A DNA stretch of 64,000 bases from Tethya wilhelma (GCA_964030475.1 CAXIPT010000003.1:8286515-8350514); one strand, 5' to 3'; positions 36,020 through 46,890 are shown, numbered from the stretch's first letter. The notes: generated by a model from the sequence alone, not told the origin. Translations and numbers: made by a program.

Positions 36020-36180
36020 TTAAACCTTGTTTTGGTTGACACATGTACTAAAAATACTACTACAAGAGACTTTTTTGGAACTGTTCAATCTCTCTATGAA
36101 TTTTTCTCAGCCAGTTCAAAACGTCATACAGTGTATATGGAAGCACAAAAAGAAATAGATGTACCACAACCAGTTACACT
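36020..36180 (+). pseudogene. 161-bp stray hAT transposase fragment between two Ns
   Basis: It matches 41430-41590 with only a few substitutions (for example ACACATGTACT versus ACACTTGTACT). It codes for NLVLVDTCTKNTTTRDFFG... of the hAT protein described at 40738. Ns at 36019 and 36181 show a misplaced contig or a different copy. Confidence 0.85.
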
Positions 36181-36299
36181 NCGTGGCATTTAATACGCAT
36201 GCGCATTAGCTGCTCTAGCAGACAATAGCTGCTACTCAGATAACTCAAGCTTTTTGTAAGGACTAACCAGTCTCTGATGATCTCCTCACCGTAGTGTTG

Positions 36300-36730
36300 A
36301 AAAAAGTGAATGAACAAGTAGTAAAAATTTCAAAAAAATAAGCAGTGTAGGAATGGGCAGTGCTGTAAAAAGTATTGGAACAAGGAATGGTCTCAATTTC
36401 GGCACATGACTACTTCATTTTTTGTGCCCAAGTCTTGGCCAGTAATCTAGTCCTGACTGCAATGCTTTATTCCACTTTTTAGCCAAGTGATAAAATTGGC
36501 AGGAATTTGAACCATTAAAGCATGTGATAAAATGCAATACTGATAAGCTATTCAAGTACAGATCACTCATTTACAACAATTAGCTAATAATTATTAACTA
36601 GAGAGATCAAAATGAAAATGAAGTAGTCATGTGCCGAAATTGAGACCATTCCTTGTTCCAATACTTTTTACAGCACTGCCCATTCCTACACTGCTTATTT
36701 TTTTGAAATTTTTACTACTTGTATATGTAC
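36300..36730. mobile_element. MITE/foldback of family C
   Basis: Inverted arms of about 120 bp: AAGCAGTGTAGGAATGGGCA... and TGCCCATTCCTACACTGCTT, TCGGCACATGACTACTTCAT and ATGAAGTAGTCATGTGCCGA. The right border abuts the donor site of the death-domain gene's last visible exon, so the element sits in its next intron. Confidence 0.8.
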
Positions 36731-37480
36731 CTGCTACTATCTGTAGGTATCTCTTCACTTGCTCCAGAACACTCGTCTCCTTATAGTAGTACAGCCGACC
36801 AGTTGTATAAGTAAGGTCAGCTGCAAATGGACTATGTTGTAGAAAACAAACTATGTATTTTTGTTTCTCTTCTTCTTCTGTTGTAGACTGTTGTTGTATC
36901 TCTTCTTGCCTTCTGTATGGTATTCTAAGGCAGACTCTCAGTGTGTACACAGTCAGAGTATTCAACAGTGACATCAGAGTCTTAACATTCATATTGGGGT
37001 CTGTGGAGACAAACAAATCGAAAAATTTCAACAATTGAAATTGTTATAGTCATACCAACCGTGACATACAATGCCTTTTATAGCAGCTGCAAATAATTAC
37101 TACGTGTAACATGCATGCATGAATAAGCATGGTGGTTTGCATATTCTAATCATTAATAATGATCATTTATGTAATACCAGTCAATGGTTCAGAGAAGCCA
37201 TATATCTCCTGCGGAATATTATTGACATCCACATATTCAAGCATCCATATCAACCATCTCCAAGAGGCATAAGGACATCTTGAGAGCCAAAATGAGACCA
37301 CCACTTGTAAACACTGTTCATCTGTAGTACAGGAGCTGGTGATCAGAGGAAGTTGTCCCCATGATATGTCCAGTATCTCTCTCCCGATGTACTTCCATTT
37401 CTCCTCCCTCCACCTCCTAGCCTCTGGTACTCTCACTTGCTGTAGTATTTTAACTATATTGTCAGCAGTGAGGCGGGCAC
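36731..37480 (-). CDS. Death-domain protein, two internal exons (partial)
   Basis: Minus-strand exon 37480-37178 is spliced (GT-AG) to exon 37000-36731. The first encodes about 100 residues with the pattern of a death domain: LTADNIVKILQQV, WREEKWKYIGREIL, CLQVVVSFWLSRCPYASW, RWLIWMLEYVDV. The conserved W in the WL..CP..SW..L segment and the helix spacing fit the DD fold used in apoptosis and innate signalling. The second exon (DPNMNVKTLMSLLNTLTV, YTLRVCLRIPYRRQEE, KQKYIVCFLQHSPFAADL) is unrecognised. Exons on both sides are missing: downstream lies a family C MITE and then an N. The reading frame is open through both exons and keeps phase across the intron, so this is likely a real but truncated gene. 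Confidence 0.6.
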
Positions 37481-37689
37481 CTCAGTGTAGAGAGAGTGAA
37501 TCAGAGATTGAGATAAACACATGTTGAGAGAAGAGAACTCTATAATATTATCATCATCAGTGACTGCTAAACTAAAACCAGCCACTACATATATAGAGAG
37601 AGTCCACTGAGTCAGTGATGGACCTGACTAGTGGGGGAGGGGGCGGGGCAGGGGACACTGTTACATGATGAACCGAAAAGGAAATTTGA

Positions 37690-37773
37690 AAACCAATCCC
37701 TCCCCGCTATGCTTATTGCTATATTTAAAGCCCCTGCGCTTAGCAATAAGCATAGCGGGGAGGGACTGGTTTA
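37690..37773. repeat. Hairpin with arms of about 31 bp
   Basis: AACCAATCCCTCCCCGCTAT... and ATAGCGGGGAGGGACTGGTT surround a loop of about 20 bases; one mismatch in the arms. Probably a small foldback insertion. Confidence 0.85.
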
Positions 37774-37856
37774 CGAGGCTAGTTACAGAACATGTATGAT
37801 ACTGTTTGTCACTGTCATGTGACTATCATGTGATGATGATGACAATAACTGAACAC

Positions 37857-37930
37857 CAGAGGAGGTTGGACACGCGTAATAATTACGTCATAAAGGTGAG
37901 TTTAATTAGCATTCCTCAATAACTGTTTTT
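37857..37930. mobile_element. One end of a CAGAGGAGGT MITE
   Basis: CAGAGGAGGTTGGACACGCG at 37857 matches the left ends at 27304 and 34549. I found no matching right end downstream before the family B foldback, so the element is truncated or its other end has decayed. Confidence 0.6.
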
Positions 37931-38039
37931 GCTCTTTTTCGCCATTGCGATGAACGAAACAGGTTGCCATGGCCTGTCTTCTATTGTTGGAGATGCAAAG
38001 ATGTAGCGTACAACTCAAGAAGCCAAAAGCACAACTTTT

Positions 38040-38535
38040 TGCTAATTATGTTGACGTTCAGATACCTGGATGCTCTTGTTCTTCTTAAGAGATGAATCAG
38101 GACTGTGATTATCAGAACATATAATATAGAAAGGCAAGTAAATCTTATGATACTGCTCCTGCCTCCGAATGACTGAGATGTGGAGATGTGTGTTTCACTT
38201 CAGTATCAAGCAGGCTACACAAGTTACTCAGCAGCCCGGCGTTCAGTAGTCTGGCATGCCAGACTACTAGCTCAGTAGCTAGCTACACATACCAACTCAA
38301 ATGTGATTTGTAGAATTATGGAAAAATGAGAACAAACAAGTAAAAAGAAACATTGGAAATGCAGGAATGGGGCTAAATCATAAAAAGAACGCAAACAAGA
38401 TGGAATGGCTGTTAGAGTGTGTAAGGAATTCTTCCCGTGGATTGCTAAATGCAGCCCATACAGGAAGAATTCTGCGCACACTCTAACAGCCATTCCATCT
38501 TGTTTGCATTGTTTTTACGATTTAGCCCCATTCCT
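38040..38535. mobile_element. Foldback family B with its flanking repeat
   Basis: The core hairpin 38384-38530 pairs GATGGAATGGCTGTTAGAGT with ACTCTAACAGCCATTCCATC and GAATTCTTCC with GGAAGAATTC. The flank (GATACCTGGATGCTC..., GGCATGCCAGACTACTAGCT...) recurs around the other two copies near 47040-47230 and 56270-56480. Confidence 0.8.
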
Positions 38536-38644
38536 GTGTCTCATTATATTTCCAAAGTTTTTTTTACTTGTTAAAATTATGGGAGTATATATATAAAAAA
38601 TTATATCAGCTGACTAATAATATTATAATCAATATTATATATAC

Positions 38645-39038
38645 CTGTGAGTTTCAGGATTAAATATTCCTTCCTGAACAAAGTCCTGCAAAAATAGTTG
38701 ACGTTGGAATCGGAGATAAACTAGCTAGTATAATAATTATTATAATGTACTTTAAATAGATTGATCCACCAGTCAGTACACGAGTTCCTTAACTGAGCCC
38801 ACCAGCTCTCAATCCTCTGAAATTATACATACGATTGATGTCATGCAACATTATTATTATCATTCTTTGAATTATTGCATGTGCATATATAATTTATTAT
38901 TAATTACTGTATTTGTGGTTGAACTCCCAAATCTTGCTCCTCGGAAATCAACTTGGTGGTTGTGTCGTAGTGCCATGTGATAAGCAGCTAAAGAAGTATT
39001 CTCTGTACCACAATCTGATCTAACTATTGATGGGCATC
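38645..39038 (-). CDS. Integrase-core-like protein, three exons (partial)
   Basis: Minus exons 39038-38908, 38816-38751 and 38685-38645 splice in phase (GT-AG) to read GCPSIVRSDCGTENTS, LAAYHMALRHNHQ, RFGSSTTNT, RIESWWAQLRNSC, TDWWINLFK, DFVQEGIFNPETHR. The D of SDCGTEN and the E of RIESWW fit the second and third acidic residues of a DDE integrase core (37 residues apart). The family (intron-containing integrase-like genes in sponges and other animals, derived from transposons) is known to me in outline only. The exon with the first catalytic D and the C-terminal exons were not found, so the gene is truncated or disrupted. The death-domain exons lie just downstream on the same strand; a fusion is possible but unproven. 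Confidence 0.65.
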
Positions 39039-39059
39039 CTATAATATAATTATAGTAGT

Positions 39060-39900
39060 AATTATTGTAAGACATTTAATTCTCATATCCCTTTTGCTTG
39101 ATGAAATCGGCAAATTGGCGTTTCTGGTTATAATCGCTCTCAAAATTCACAAGATTATGAACTCTTGAACACTATTGTGACGTTTTCAATCACTGGTCTA
39201 CGTCATAACTCAACCATACCCCTTCAATGGATGCCAGCTGGTACCTCTCGAGCTCACTCACACAGAATTCACCTAGAAATGCAAGCGCTAGTGTTGCAAG
39301 CACACAGGAGTCTTTGTTTATCAACCCACAATCACACACAATACTGTAAAGCTCATGTTTTTTGAAAGAAAAAAAAAGTCGAAAGCAAACTTCAAATCTT
39401 GTTCAAAGGCAAACCACTTAATCCATTATAGATCAGAGTGCTGGCCACTTCAAAATCCACTATGGGATATACCCGGTGCCAACATGCCGACAATGAATAA
39501 ATTCATGAACCAAAATAATGACGTATGTAAGAAATTTTTGAATTTAGAGTTTGTTCAATTTTACAATGAATTCCAAGTGAAAGGGATATATGAGAATTAA
39601 AATTAATGTCTTACAATGATACTGACTGACTCATGGATCAGCATTGATATTATATATACAGGTAAGATAATGGATGTATACTTTGAACTTTTAGCAGAGC
39701 TTTTAAGTAATATGAGACAATCATATTAGGGTCGTTGTTTGTTGTGGCAACTTTTAACGATATTATTTTGCGTGAATAACTGTCAAAATTCATATTATAC
39801 ACTGCATTACAATACTGTCAATATATATTACAAAATCATCGATTTGCATGCATCTGGAAACCCATATGGCTTGAGCTTATCGTAGCCATCTAGGTGCCAC
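39060..39900. other. Stretch without recognised content
   Basis: Two open frames of 66 and 81 codons on the plus strand (39165, 39355) show no recognised family. No repeat boundary was identified. Confidence 0.4.
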
Positions 39901-39907
39901 ACAAAAT

Positions 39908-40614
39908 CAGGTCCTCAGGTTCATTAAGGCCTGACTTGCATTCAAGGACCTAATTAAAACTTGAAATTGAAATATTTATTTTTGTACACATGTAAACAAC
40001 CCTAAACTTTGTATACAAATTGAGACTGGTATTCTTTGCTCATCTGTAAACTTAAGTTGTCACATGACCTCGAATATTTGAATAATGGCGAAGTTAATTA
40101 GGGAAAAAATTCATCCGCCGAGGGCACATGGTCTCCATAGAGATATAAGGTTCATATTGGGTATATATGTTATGTAGGTTAATAACTAATCAATTATTCA
40201 TGCGGATCATGAGTAAATTAATATTTAATGAGATATGCTCATTTTCTAATAAAAGCACACCCTAACTAAAAGTTCAAAATGCCATATCTCATTAAATATT
40301 CATTTATTCATAATCCGCATGAATAATTAACCTAATTAACATATATCCCTAATATGAACTTCATATCTCCATGGAAACCATGTGCCCTCGGAGGATGAAT
40401 TTTTTCACTAATTAACTTCGCCATTATTCCAATACTCAAGGTCATGTGACAACTTAAGTTTAAACATAAGCAAAGAATACCAGTTTCAATTTGTATACAA
40501 AGTTTAGGGTTGTGTACATGTGTACAAAAAAAGATATTTCAATTTCTAGTTTTAATTAGGGCCTTAAATGCGGGGTCAGTAGGGGTCAGGCCTTAATGCA
40601 CCTGAGACCCTGGA
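39908..40614. mobile_element. Large foldback element (about 350-bp arms)
   Basis: Ends AGGTCCTCAGGTTCATTAAG and the complement of AGGGTCTCAGGTGCATTAAG. The inversion continues through TGTACACATGTAAACAACCC, CACATGACCTCGAATATTTG, ATTCATCCGCCGAGGGCACA and ATTCATGCGGAT, so nearly the whole 707 bp can fold on itself. No coding frame. Confidence 0.9.
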
Positions 40615-41731
40615 TAAATTTTTATATAATGATAAGGCCAGGTAAAAAAATTATTAGTTTCTCAGGCCCGCCCGCTTCCTATTTTTGAACCTGTAAGCTT
40701 AATTAATTCATACGTCATTCTTCGTCACGTAATCAGCACATGGCAACTTTTGTGGGTTTTTGTGATATCGTTCTCATTTCAGTCGAGAGCAAAATGCTTC
40801 TATCATCCAGAATTGTGTTTCAGTTCGCTAGCCGGACCGAATCAGAAATAGCTAGTAATCGTGAAGTACTAACTCATTTGTTGGACATTATTAGGCTACT
40901 TGCCAAGCAAAATTTAGCTTTTCGAGGTCATAACGAGAAAGCAAGCTCACTTAATAGGGGAAACTTTCTGGAGTTTGTACATCACCAAGCTAAATATGAT
41001 CCAATTCTTAAGTGTAGTTTACAAAAGGCAGGGGAAATGCTACATATTTGTCCCCTGATATTCAAAACCAGCTTATTAATGCAATGGCAAACAAAGTCTG
41101 TCAAGCAATATTATCAGAGTTGCTAATTTTTTTTCAATTTTAGTAGATGAGACACCAGATGTTTCACACCAAGAACAGATGACATTTATTTTGAGATATG
41201 TTGACTCCCAGTGTTGTGTATGTGAACGATTTATTGGATTGCTCCAGATAGCCAAAACAAATGCTAAATCTCTCCAGCAGTCTGTAAACGAAATTCTACT
41301 TAAACATGACTTACAATTGGATGATATCCGTGGACAAGGGTATGACGGGGCTGCTGCAATGAGTGGTCAGTACAGTGGGTATTGGCAGAAAACAGTATGG
41401 CTTTGTATGTTCACTGTCATGCCCATATCTTAAACCTTGGTTTGGTTGACACTTGTACTAAAAATACTACTACAAGAGACTTTTTTGGAACTGTTCAATC
41501 TCTCTATGAATTTTTCTCAGCCAGTTCAAAACGTCATACAGTGTATATGGAAGCACAAAAAGAAATAGATGTACCACAACCAGTTACACTAAAATGTTTA
41601 TCAGACACACGTTGAGCATGTCGTGTTGATAGCCTTAGAGCTATCAAGAGCTCACTTCCTGCTTTAATCATTGCTTTAGACTTAATTATTGAAGAAGGAA
41701 ATGGAAAGGTTGTATATGAGGCTAGAGGACT

Positions 41732-42718
41732 TCAGTCTACACTAAGACCTACGGAAGTGTGTACTATTTATTGAACATTTCGAATTTATATGGGGCTTAT
41801 GGGAGTTAATGATATTCATACTACACGTGGCCAGTTGTAAATCAGCAGCAATTTCTACCAGCTATAACTTGCATTTAGGACTAGCTCAGTTAAAAACCAG
41901 TATAATTTTTGAGCAGAGGATGTCAAGCGCTCTGGATTGATACCAAATTTAGCAAAGTAAGCCAAAATGAAAAAAGTAAACTACAGCTAAGTAGCTAGCT
42001 ACCATGGAGTGGAGAAGACAACTTTGAAAATGGATTAAATCAGTACTGAGCATGTATGAAGCTGACAGAGTAGAATGTCTACATCTTGGACTACAGGTAG
42101 CTATGTGCAAGAAAGTTGCAACTAAAGTATGAAAAAAATACAGCTTGTACAATATCATAAATAATTGCAGTATTAATCAAGCACTCACACAGACTAGGAA
42201 GGGTTCACAAAGTTCTAGTCAGCACTGAAATGTAGCTCTACACTTGCACTAATAGACTGTAAAGAGTTAGACTGCCAGTGGGTGGTAGACAGTGAAAAGT
42301 TGCCATCTTTGCTGGGCATGTTTTAGAACTTCCACAGAAATTAATGATATTCATGTACTTTGAAATTGGATCAAATCAGTACTGGATATCTCTGCTTGTA
42401 TAGAATTCATATCTCCATTTTAAAGTACTAGCACTACACGTACCTTGAATCTGGAATGAAACACTCCATGCGTATTGAAGATACCAGGCATGGAAAACTG
42501 GAAAAGAAGCGACTTTGCTCATCAAATACTGTCAGTTTACGTAAGTACTAGAGGGCGCTGCGCAATAGTACAATGTATATTAATGACCGCTGAGTAATCG
42601 TATTCATTAACCACAACGTGTCACAACTGCAGATTATGACACAACTGTACTATACATTCCACTTGTATGACACGCTTCCATTTGTGTAATAAATTGTAGG
42701 TCTTAGTGTAGACTGACT
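41732..42718. mobile_element. Foldback element inserted in the hAT transposase
   Basis: CAGTCTACACTAAGACCTAC at the left and GTAGGTCTTAGTGTAGACTG at the right are exact inverted ends. hAT coding similarity stops at the left border and resumes after the right border. The interior is non-coding. Confidence 0.8.
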
Positions 42719-43626
42719 TATACTTATGCATATCAAGAAATTTGAATTCATCTTGGCTTTTGAGGTTTTGCTAGACCTGCTGATGCATACGAAGTCATTA
42801 TTGGACTAGATGACTTAGACTTTGTGTCTGCTACAGATATGATAACATTTTTGAAAGAGGTACTACAGAATAAACGGTGTGAAAGCTCATACAATGAATA
42901 TTTTCTCAAGCTAAGTGTACAGAGCTAGAGATTGATGAGCTGTTGCCACTTCCAAAACGCAGACGAGTCTCAAACAGAATTGGTGATAATCCTGGAAACC
43001 AATTTCATCATCAGAATGGAAAAGACTACTACAGAGTGGAGTTTTATTTTGGTACACTTGATTTAATGTTAAATGGGCTCCAAAATTGCTTTAGTGGTTC
43101 ATCCTGTAATATTCTTTGAGCATTTGCTGCTCTTCATCCATCAAAGCTACCAGCAGATAACACTTCTACTATCAATATACTAGGAGACTTTTACAAGAGT
43201 GACCTTGACCAAATTTCACTCCTAGCTGAATATCAAGTTTTTCGTCGCCATGCTGAGTTTCAAACCTGTTCTTCAATTGGTGATGTTTTGAAACTCTTAT
43301 ATAACAAGAACCTCCTCTCAGCCTATCCAAACATCACATGTCTGTATAGGTTATGCTTGACACTTCCTGTGACTACAGCCTTCGCAGAGCGCTCTTTCTC
43401 CAAACTAAAACTCACAAAACTGCTCTGAGATCTACAATGGGAGAAGCACGTCTGTCATCACTTTTTTTGTTGAGCATTGAAAGAGAAATTACAGACAAGG
43501 TTGATTTTAATAGTGTTATAGATGCATTTTCATGTTTGAGGCGTCGTATGCTTTTGTAAATATTTTTTTGGATTATCTTTTTATTAATTTTACTGAAATT
43601 AAAACAAAAAAATTTCACAATGTAAC

Positions 43627-43666
43627 CATAGATAATATACCCGTCTTACGTGTCTATATTATCTAT
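43627..43666. mobile_element. 40-bp micro-palindrome inside the hAT element 3' region
   Basis: CATAGATAATATA ... TATATTATCTAT flanked by AATGTAAC (43619-43626) and AATGTAAT (43667-43674), 7 of 8 identical. Same ends as 19475, 23539 and 30953. It lies between the hAT stop codon and its terminal repeat, so it inserted after, or rode along with, the hAT copy. Confidence 0.65.
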
Positions 43667-43789
43667 AATGTAATTAATGAGGCTCAGCCACACCAACATA
43701 TTTAGCCTAGCTACGCCACTGTTTATGTTTATTATATTTGTTTCTTGTTAGCTCAACACAGAGAAAGACAGAACTTGGAGCACTATATA

Positions 43790-44243
43790 CGCTGCATGCT
43801 GCAATAAATTCCAATTAACACGCACTTTATTATGGAAAGGGTCGTTAGGCTAGCTAGCTAATGAATAATGCATGTTTTGAAATTAATGGCCGCCATATGG
43901 AGAAGGCGCTCTTCGCCTTGCCTTGTACAAAAAACTGATGGCAAAAGAGACTGTCCCCAAACAAACCAAGTTTGTTCGTCCAAGAATCAGCTTCTAAGTT
44001 GAGCCAAGAAGAATTAGAAGAAGATGGAGAAAAATAAAGGTTTGGCATATTTTAGTTTGGTACTTTGTCGATGGTTTTAGGCCATGTTCTAGGGCTCATT
44101 TGAAAGAAAAAGAGCTAAATAGTAGCTTAAGAAGCCTTTTAGAGCCAAGCGCCCATTTTTTGCAGAGTTATTCATGTGAATATTTGTATTGCGCTAATGG
44201 GCCATCCATGCCATTCCTATGTATCCAGTACTACTGTACTGGG
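43790..44243 (+). repeat. Repeat family A, plus copy next to KDZ fragment
   Basis: Shared with 47573-48054 (plus) and 55481-55960 and 56510-56960 (minus): GGAAAGGGTCGT, AATTAATGGCCGCCATATGG, AAGAATCAGCTTCTAA, GCGCTAATGGGCCATCC, ending in the palindrome CCAGTACTACTGTACTGG. KDZ-type coding starts just after the palindrome in two of the copies. Confidence 0.8.
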
Positions 44244-45940
44244 AATAACTCACAGGTTGTGACAAGAGCAGATGTATCACGTTTGATGGAAGTGAACTTC
44301 ACTGCAAAGATTTGTGTTCGTTCCTAGAGAGCAATAACAACAAATACTTGAAGATGCTATTTTTGCAGATGACAGCAAGTCCGGTTTCAAACCTCTGATT
44401 TTGCTTCCAGGGATTACAGAATGCTGTGGGAAAAAATTGACAATCAGGTAATCTTGCACGTGTTGCACGTTATTAAATAAATGTTTGCATGCACCACTAA
44501 CAACAATCATCTGTATACACTATTATCATTAATGTATTTACAGGAACCATCGATCATTTCCCTTAAGCTTGTGTACTGGCACGTGCTCTGAATGTAAGGC
44601 AAATGTACACCATAGTAGTTGGTCACCAAAGAGTGATGGAAAGCATGAATATTTCTTCAAACCTGACAAATATGTGCAGGTTTCATCCCAAAACCATATT
44701 TGAAACAAAACTCCTTGATCAAATCACATATCAAATTGCTCTTTCTGGTTCTACATTTGAGAGTCATGCAGAAGTTTACAATGCTGTAAATGGGAGTAGT
44801 GATGAAGTACGTCTCTTGGCATTAGAGAGAACATTCAGTCGTGTGCATAGTATTTCATGGAAGCTAAACGTGCTGTATTACCATTCGTTAGATTGTTTGA
44901 GCAGTACTAACCTTAGTACTGAGATTGAAGTGGGGAATAGGAGAAACATTAAGGAACTCTGTGAGATCGCCAATCTTAAACGCTCTGAATCATCTCTAAA
45001 GTGGAGTGTAAAATGAAGAAGGCTTTGCCTTGGTAGATGGTAATGAAAAAGTCAACAAAACAATTTGTGCAGCACCAAGATATCAAGTAAAACTTTCAGA
45101 CGAGCATATCTACATAACAAGTATGTGTACACGATCGATCACCATTGAATGGCGGAAAACACCAAAAACCTTCTAAGTTTTGCTCAGAACATGCTTACTT
45201 TGATACTGATAGTCAAGAAATTGAGTCTACTCATCATGAGTTGCCACCACCCCACCAGAGGGTAGATCTACTGAACAAGGGTGACTGACGTAGAACTTCC
45301 AGAAAATGATAACTCCAAACTTCTAACCAGGAAAAAGGGGTTACAAAATTTCATGATCGAACTGCTGGAATTTTCACTATGGTACGACCATGTGGTATTA
45401 TTGTCAACACAACAGAAATGTACACCTGTGAATCACCGACTCAGGTGTATCTTTTTTTGATAATGACCTTCGCTCGTGGTCAAGATATCGAAAGACTTCA
45501 TTATCTTGGATACGACAGAGCATGTGATATAGAACCATTAATCAAAAATCTAGAGAGAAAGGGTGCATAAGTGGCTCAACAAGAGAGTCAAATTTTTTGT
45601 GGACAGTTTCCATGTGGCTAAGCATACAGAGTCATGCTGTATACCACCAGACAACCCTATTTGCAAATATCACCCCCAGCTTCAAGTCTTCAGCAAAATT
45701 CACGGAGTGAATACCAAATGCGCTGAACAATCTTTCAGCTGGCTAAATAGATTAAAGCTGTCTATGAAGCGCATGCAAGAACACAACTTACTTATTGAAA
45801 AATCCTCAGAGAAAAACGCCTTATGTAGACCAAACTTAGTCAGCCCTTCAATTTTAATTAATCAAGCTAGTGTAGCAAACAACCCATACCATCTTCTTTC
45901 ATCAACTTCAATTTTCTCTTTTTACACGTATTATACATAA
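44244..45940 (+). pseudogene. KDZ-type (Kyakuja/Dileera/Zisupton) transposase, degenerate
   Basis: Fragments in three frames: CTGTCSECKANVHHSSW and FETKLLDQITYQIALSGSTF (44550-44800), AVNGSSDEVRLLALERTFSR, GQDIERLHYLGYDRACDIEP (45480), then after a frameshift HKWLNKRVKFFVDSFHVAKH, CCIPPDNPICKYHPQLQVFS and NTKCAEQSFSWLNRLKL (to about 45780). This C-terminal signature (FHVxKHT...CxPPDNPxCKYHP...ECAEQ.FSWLN) is typical of KDZ transposases, which often carry CxC cysteine domains in front. At least three frameshifts and several stops make it inactive. Confidence 0.75.
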
Positions 45941-45999
45941 TATTATTATACTTTATTTATATATATACATTTTATCATACGTACGGTAGTACGTATAGT

Positions 46000-46890
46000 A
46001 GGAATGGGCCGAACGTCCCATAGACACAATACAAAATGTTGATGTTTATAAATTCTCACAGAAAGAAAGATAAGGCTTCAAATATGTTTTGAGGCCTCCT
46101 TAGGACACTCTTTTAACTCTATACACCAACAAAACTCACAGAAACTTTGCAGAGCACTCTGAAGAGAGCGCTAGTGGGAAGCCGTAACAATGCAATTTTG
46201 TTTTCTTTGTTCCTTACTTTGTGACTTACTTGAACACGATTTCTAGACAAACAAAAAGCATTGAGACAGTATAGTGAGACTTCATTTCATCTGTAGTACG
46301 CCCTTTTACACTCGTTTGCTGGCAAAAAGATATAGCAAACAAAATCTGGGCAGCTTTGAAACTCTGTGTACAAAACACAATATTTTCTATAGCCATTTTG
46401 AAGTAGGTAAAGAGACCACGTGGTTTTATAATGCGCATGCGCGTGCATTATTATAGCTACTGCTTTTTGTAGAGACTGACCAGTCTCCATGCAATGACAC
46501 CTTAGTGTTGAAAAAAGTGAATGAACAAGTATAGTAAAAATTTCATAAAAATGAAAAGTGTAGGAATGGGCAGTGCTCTAAAAGCAATGAAACAAGGCAA
46601 GTCTCTGAATTTCGGCTTCATTGTTTGTGCCATTAGCTAGATGCATGCATGCTGACATGTTATTTCATCCAAATCAGCCAAGTAATCGCTTAAACCATGC
46701 ATTCACTCAAGTGTCAGTTTGCTCCTGGTCAGCCTGCCTACATAATTACTTGACCAGTGATAAAAAATGAAGTAGTCATGTGCCGAAATTCAGAGACTTG
46801 CCTTGTTTCATTGCTTTTTAGAGCACTGCCCATTCCTACACTTTTCATTTTTATGAAATTTTTACTATACTTGTACTACTTGTATGATCA
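46000..46890. mobile_element. Repeat family C, longest copy
   Basis: The region 46005-46440 is related to 9260-9740. The part 46525-46880 folds: AAGTGTAGGAATGGGCAGTG with CACTGCCCATTCCTACACTT, and CAAGTCTCTGAATTTCGGC with GCCGAAATTCAGAGACTTG. The foldback half also occurs at 36300-36730. Non-coding. Confidence 0.8.

Larger units (their letters stand above)
40738..43721 (+). pseudogene. hAT transposase (DUF4371/ZMYM-like), degenerate
   Basis: The N-terminal part (about 40740-41130) has SEIASNREVLTHLLDI, NKEKASSLNRGNF-like text and a frameshift near 41040 before YLSPDIQNQLINAMANK. The core follows: ILVDETPDVSHQEQMTFI (41145), DIRGQGYDGAAAMSGQYSG (41325), then HILNLGLVDTCTKN after another frameshift. 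The C-terminal hAT dimerisation block is at 43100-43559 (LPADNTSTINILGDF, LPVTTAFAERSFSKLKL). A stop replaces the residue after CLSDTR, and a foldback element interrupts the gene at 41732-42718. A hAT-type end (complement of CAGTGGCGTAGCTAGGC) closes the element at 43721. The left end was not found. It cuts and pastes DNA when intact; this copy cannot. Confidence 0.85.

Noticed and set aside
39355..39600. 81-codon ORF MFFERKKKSKANFK...
   Set aside because: No recognised family, poor start context and flanked by repeats; insufficient support.
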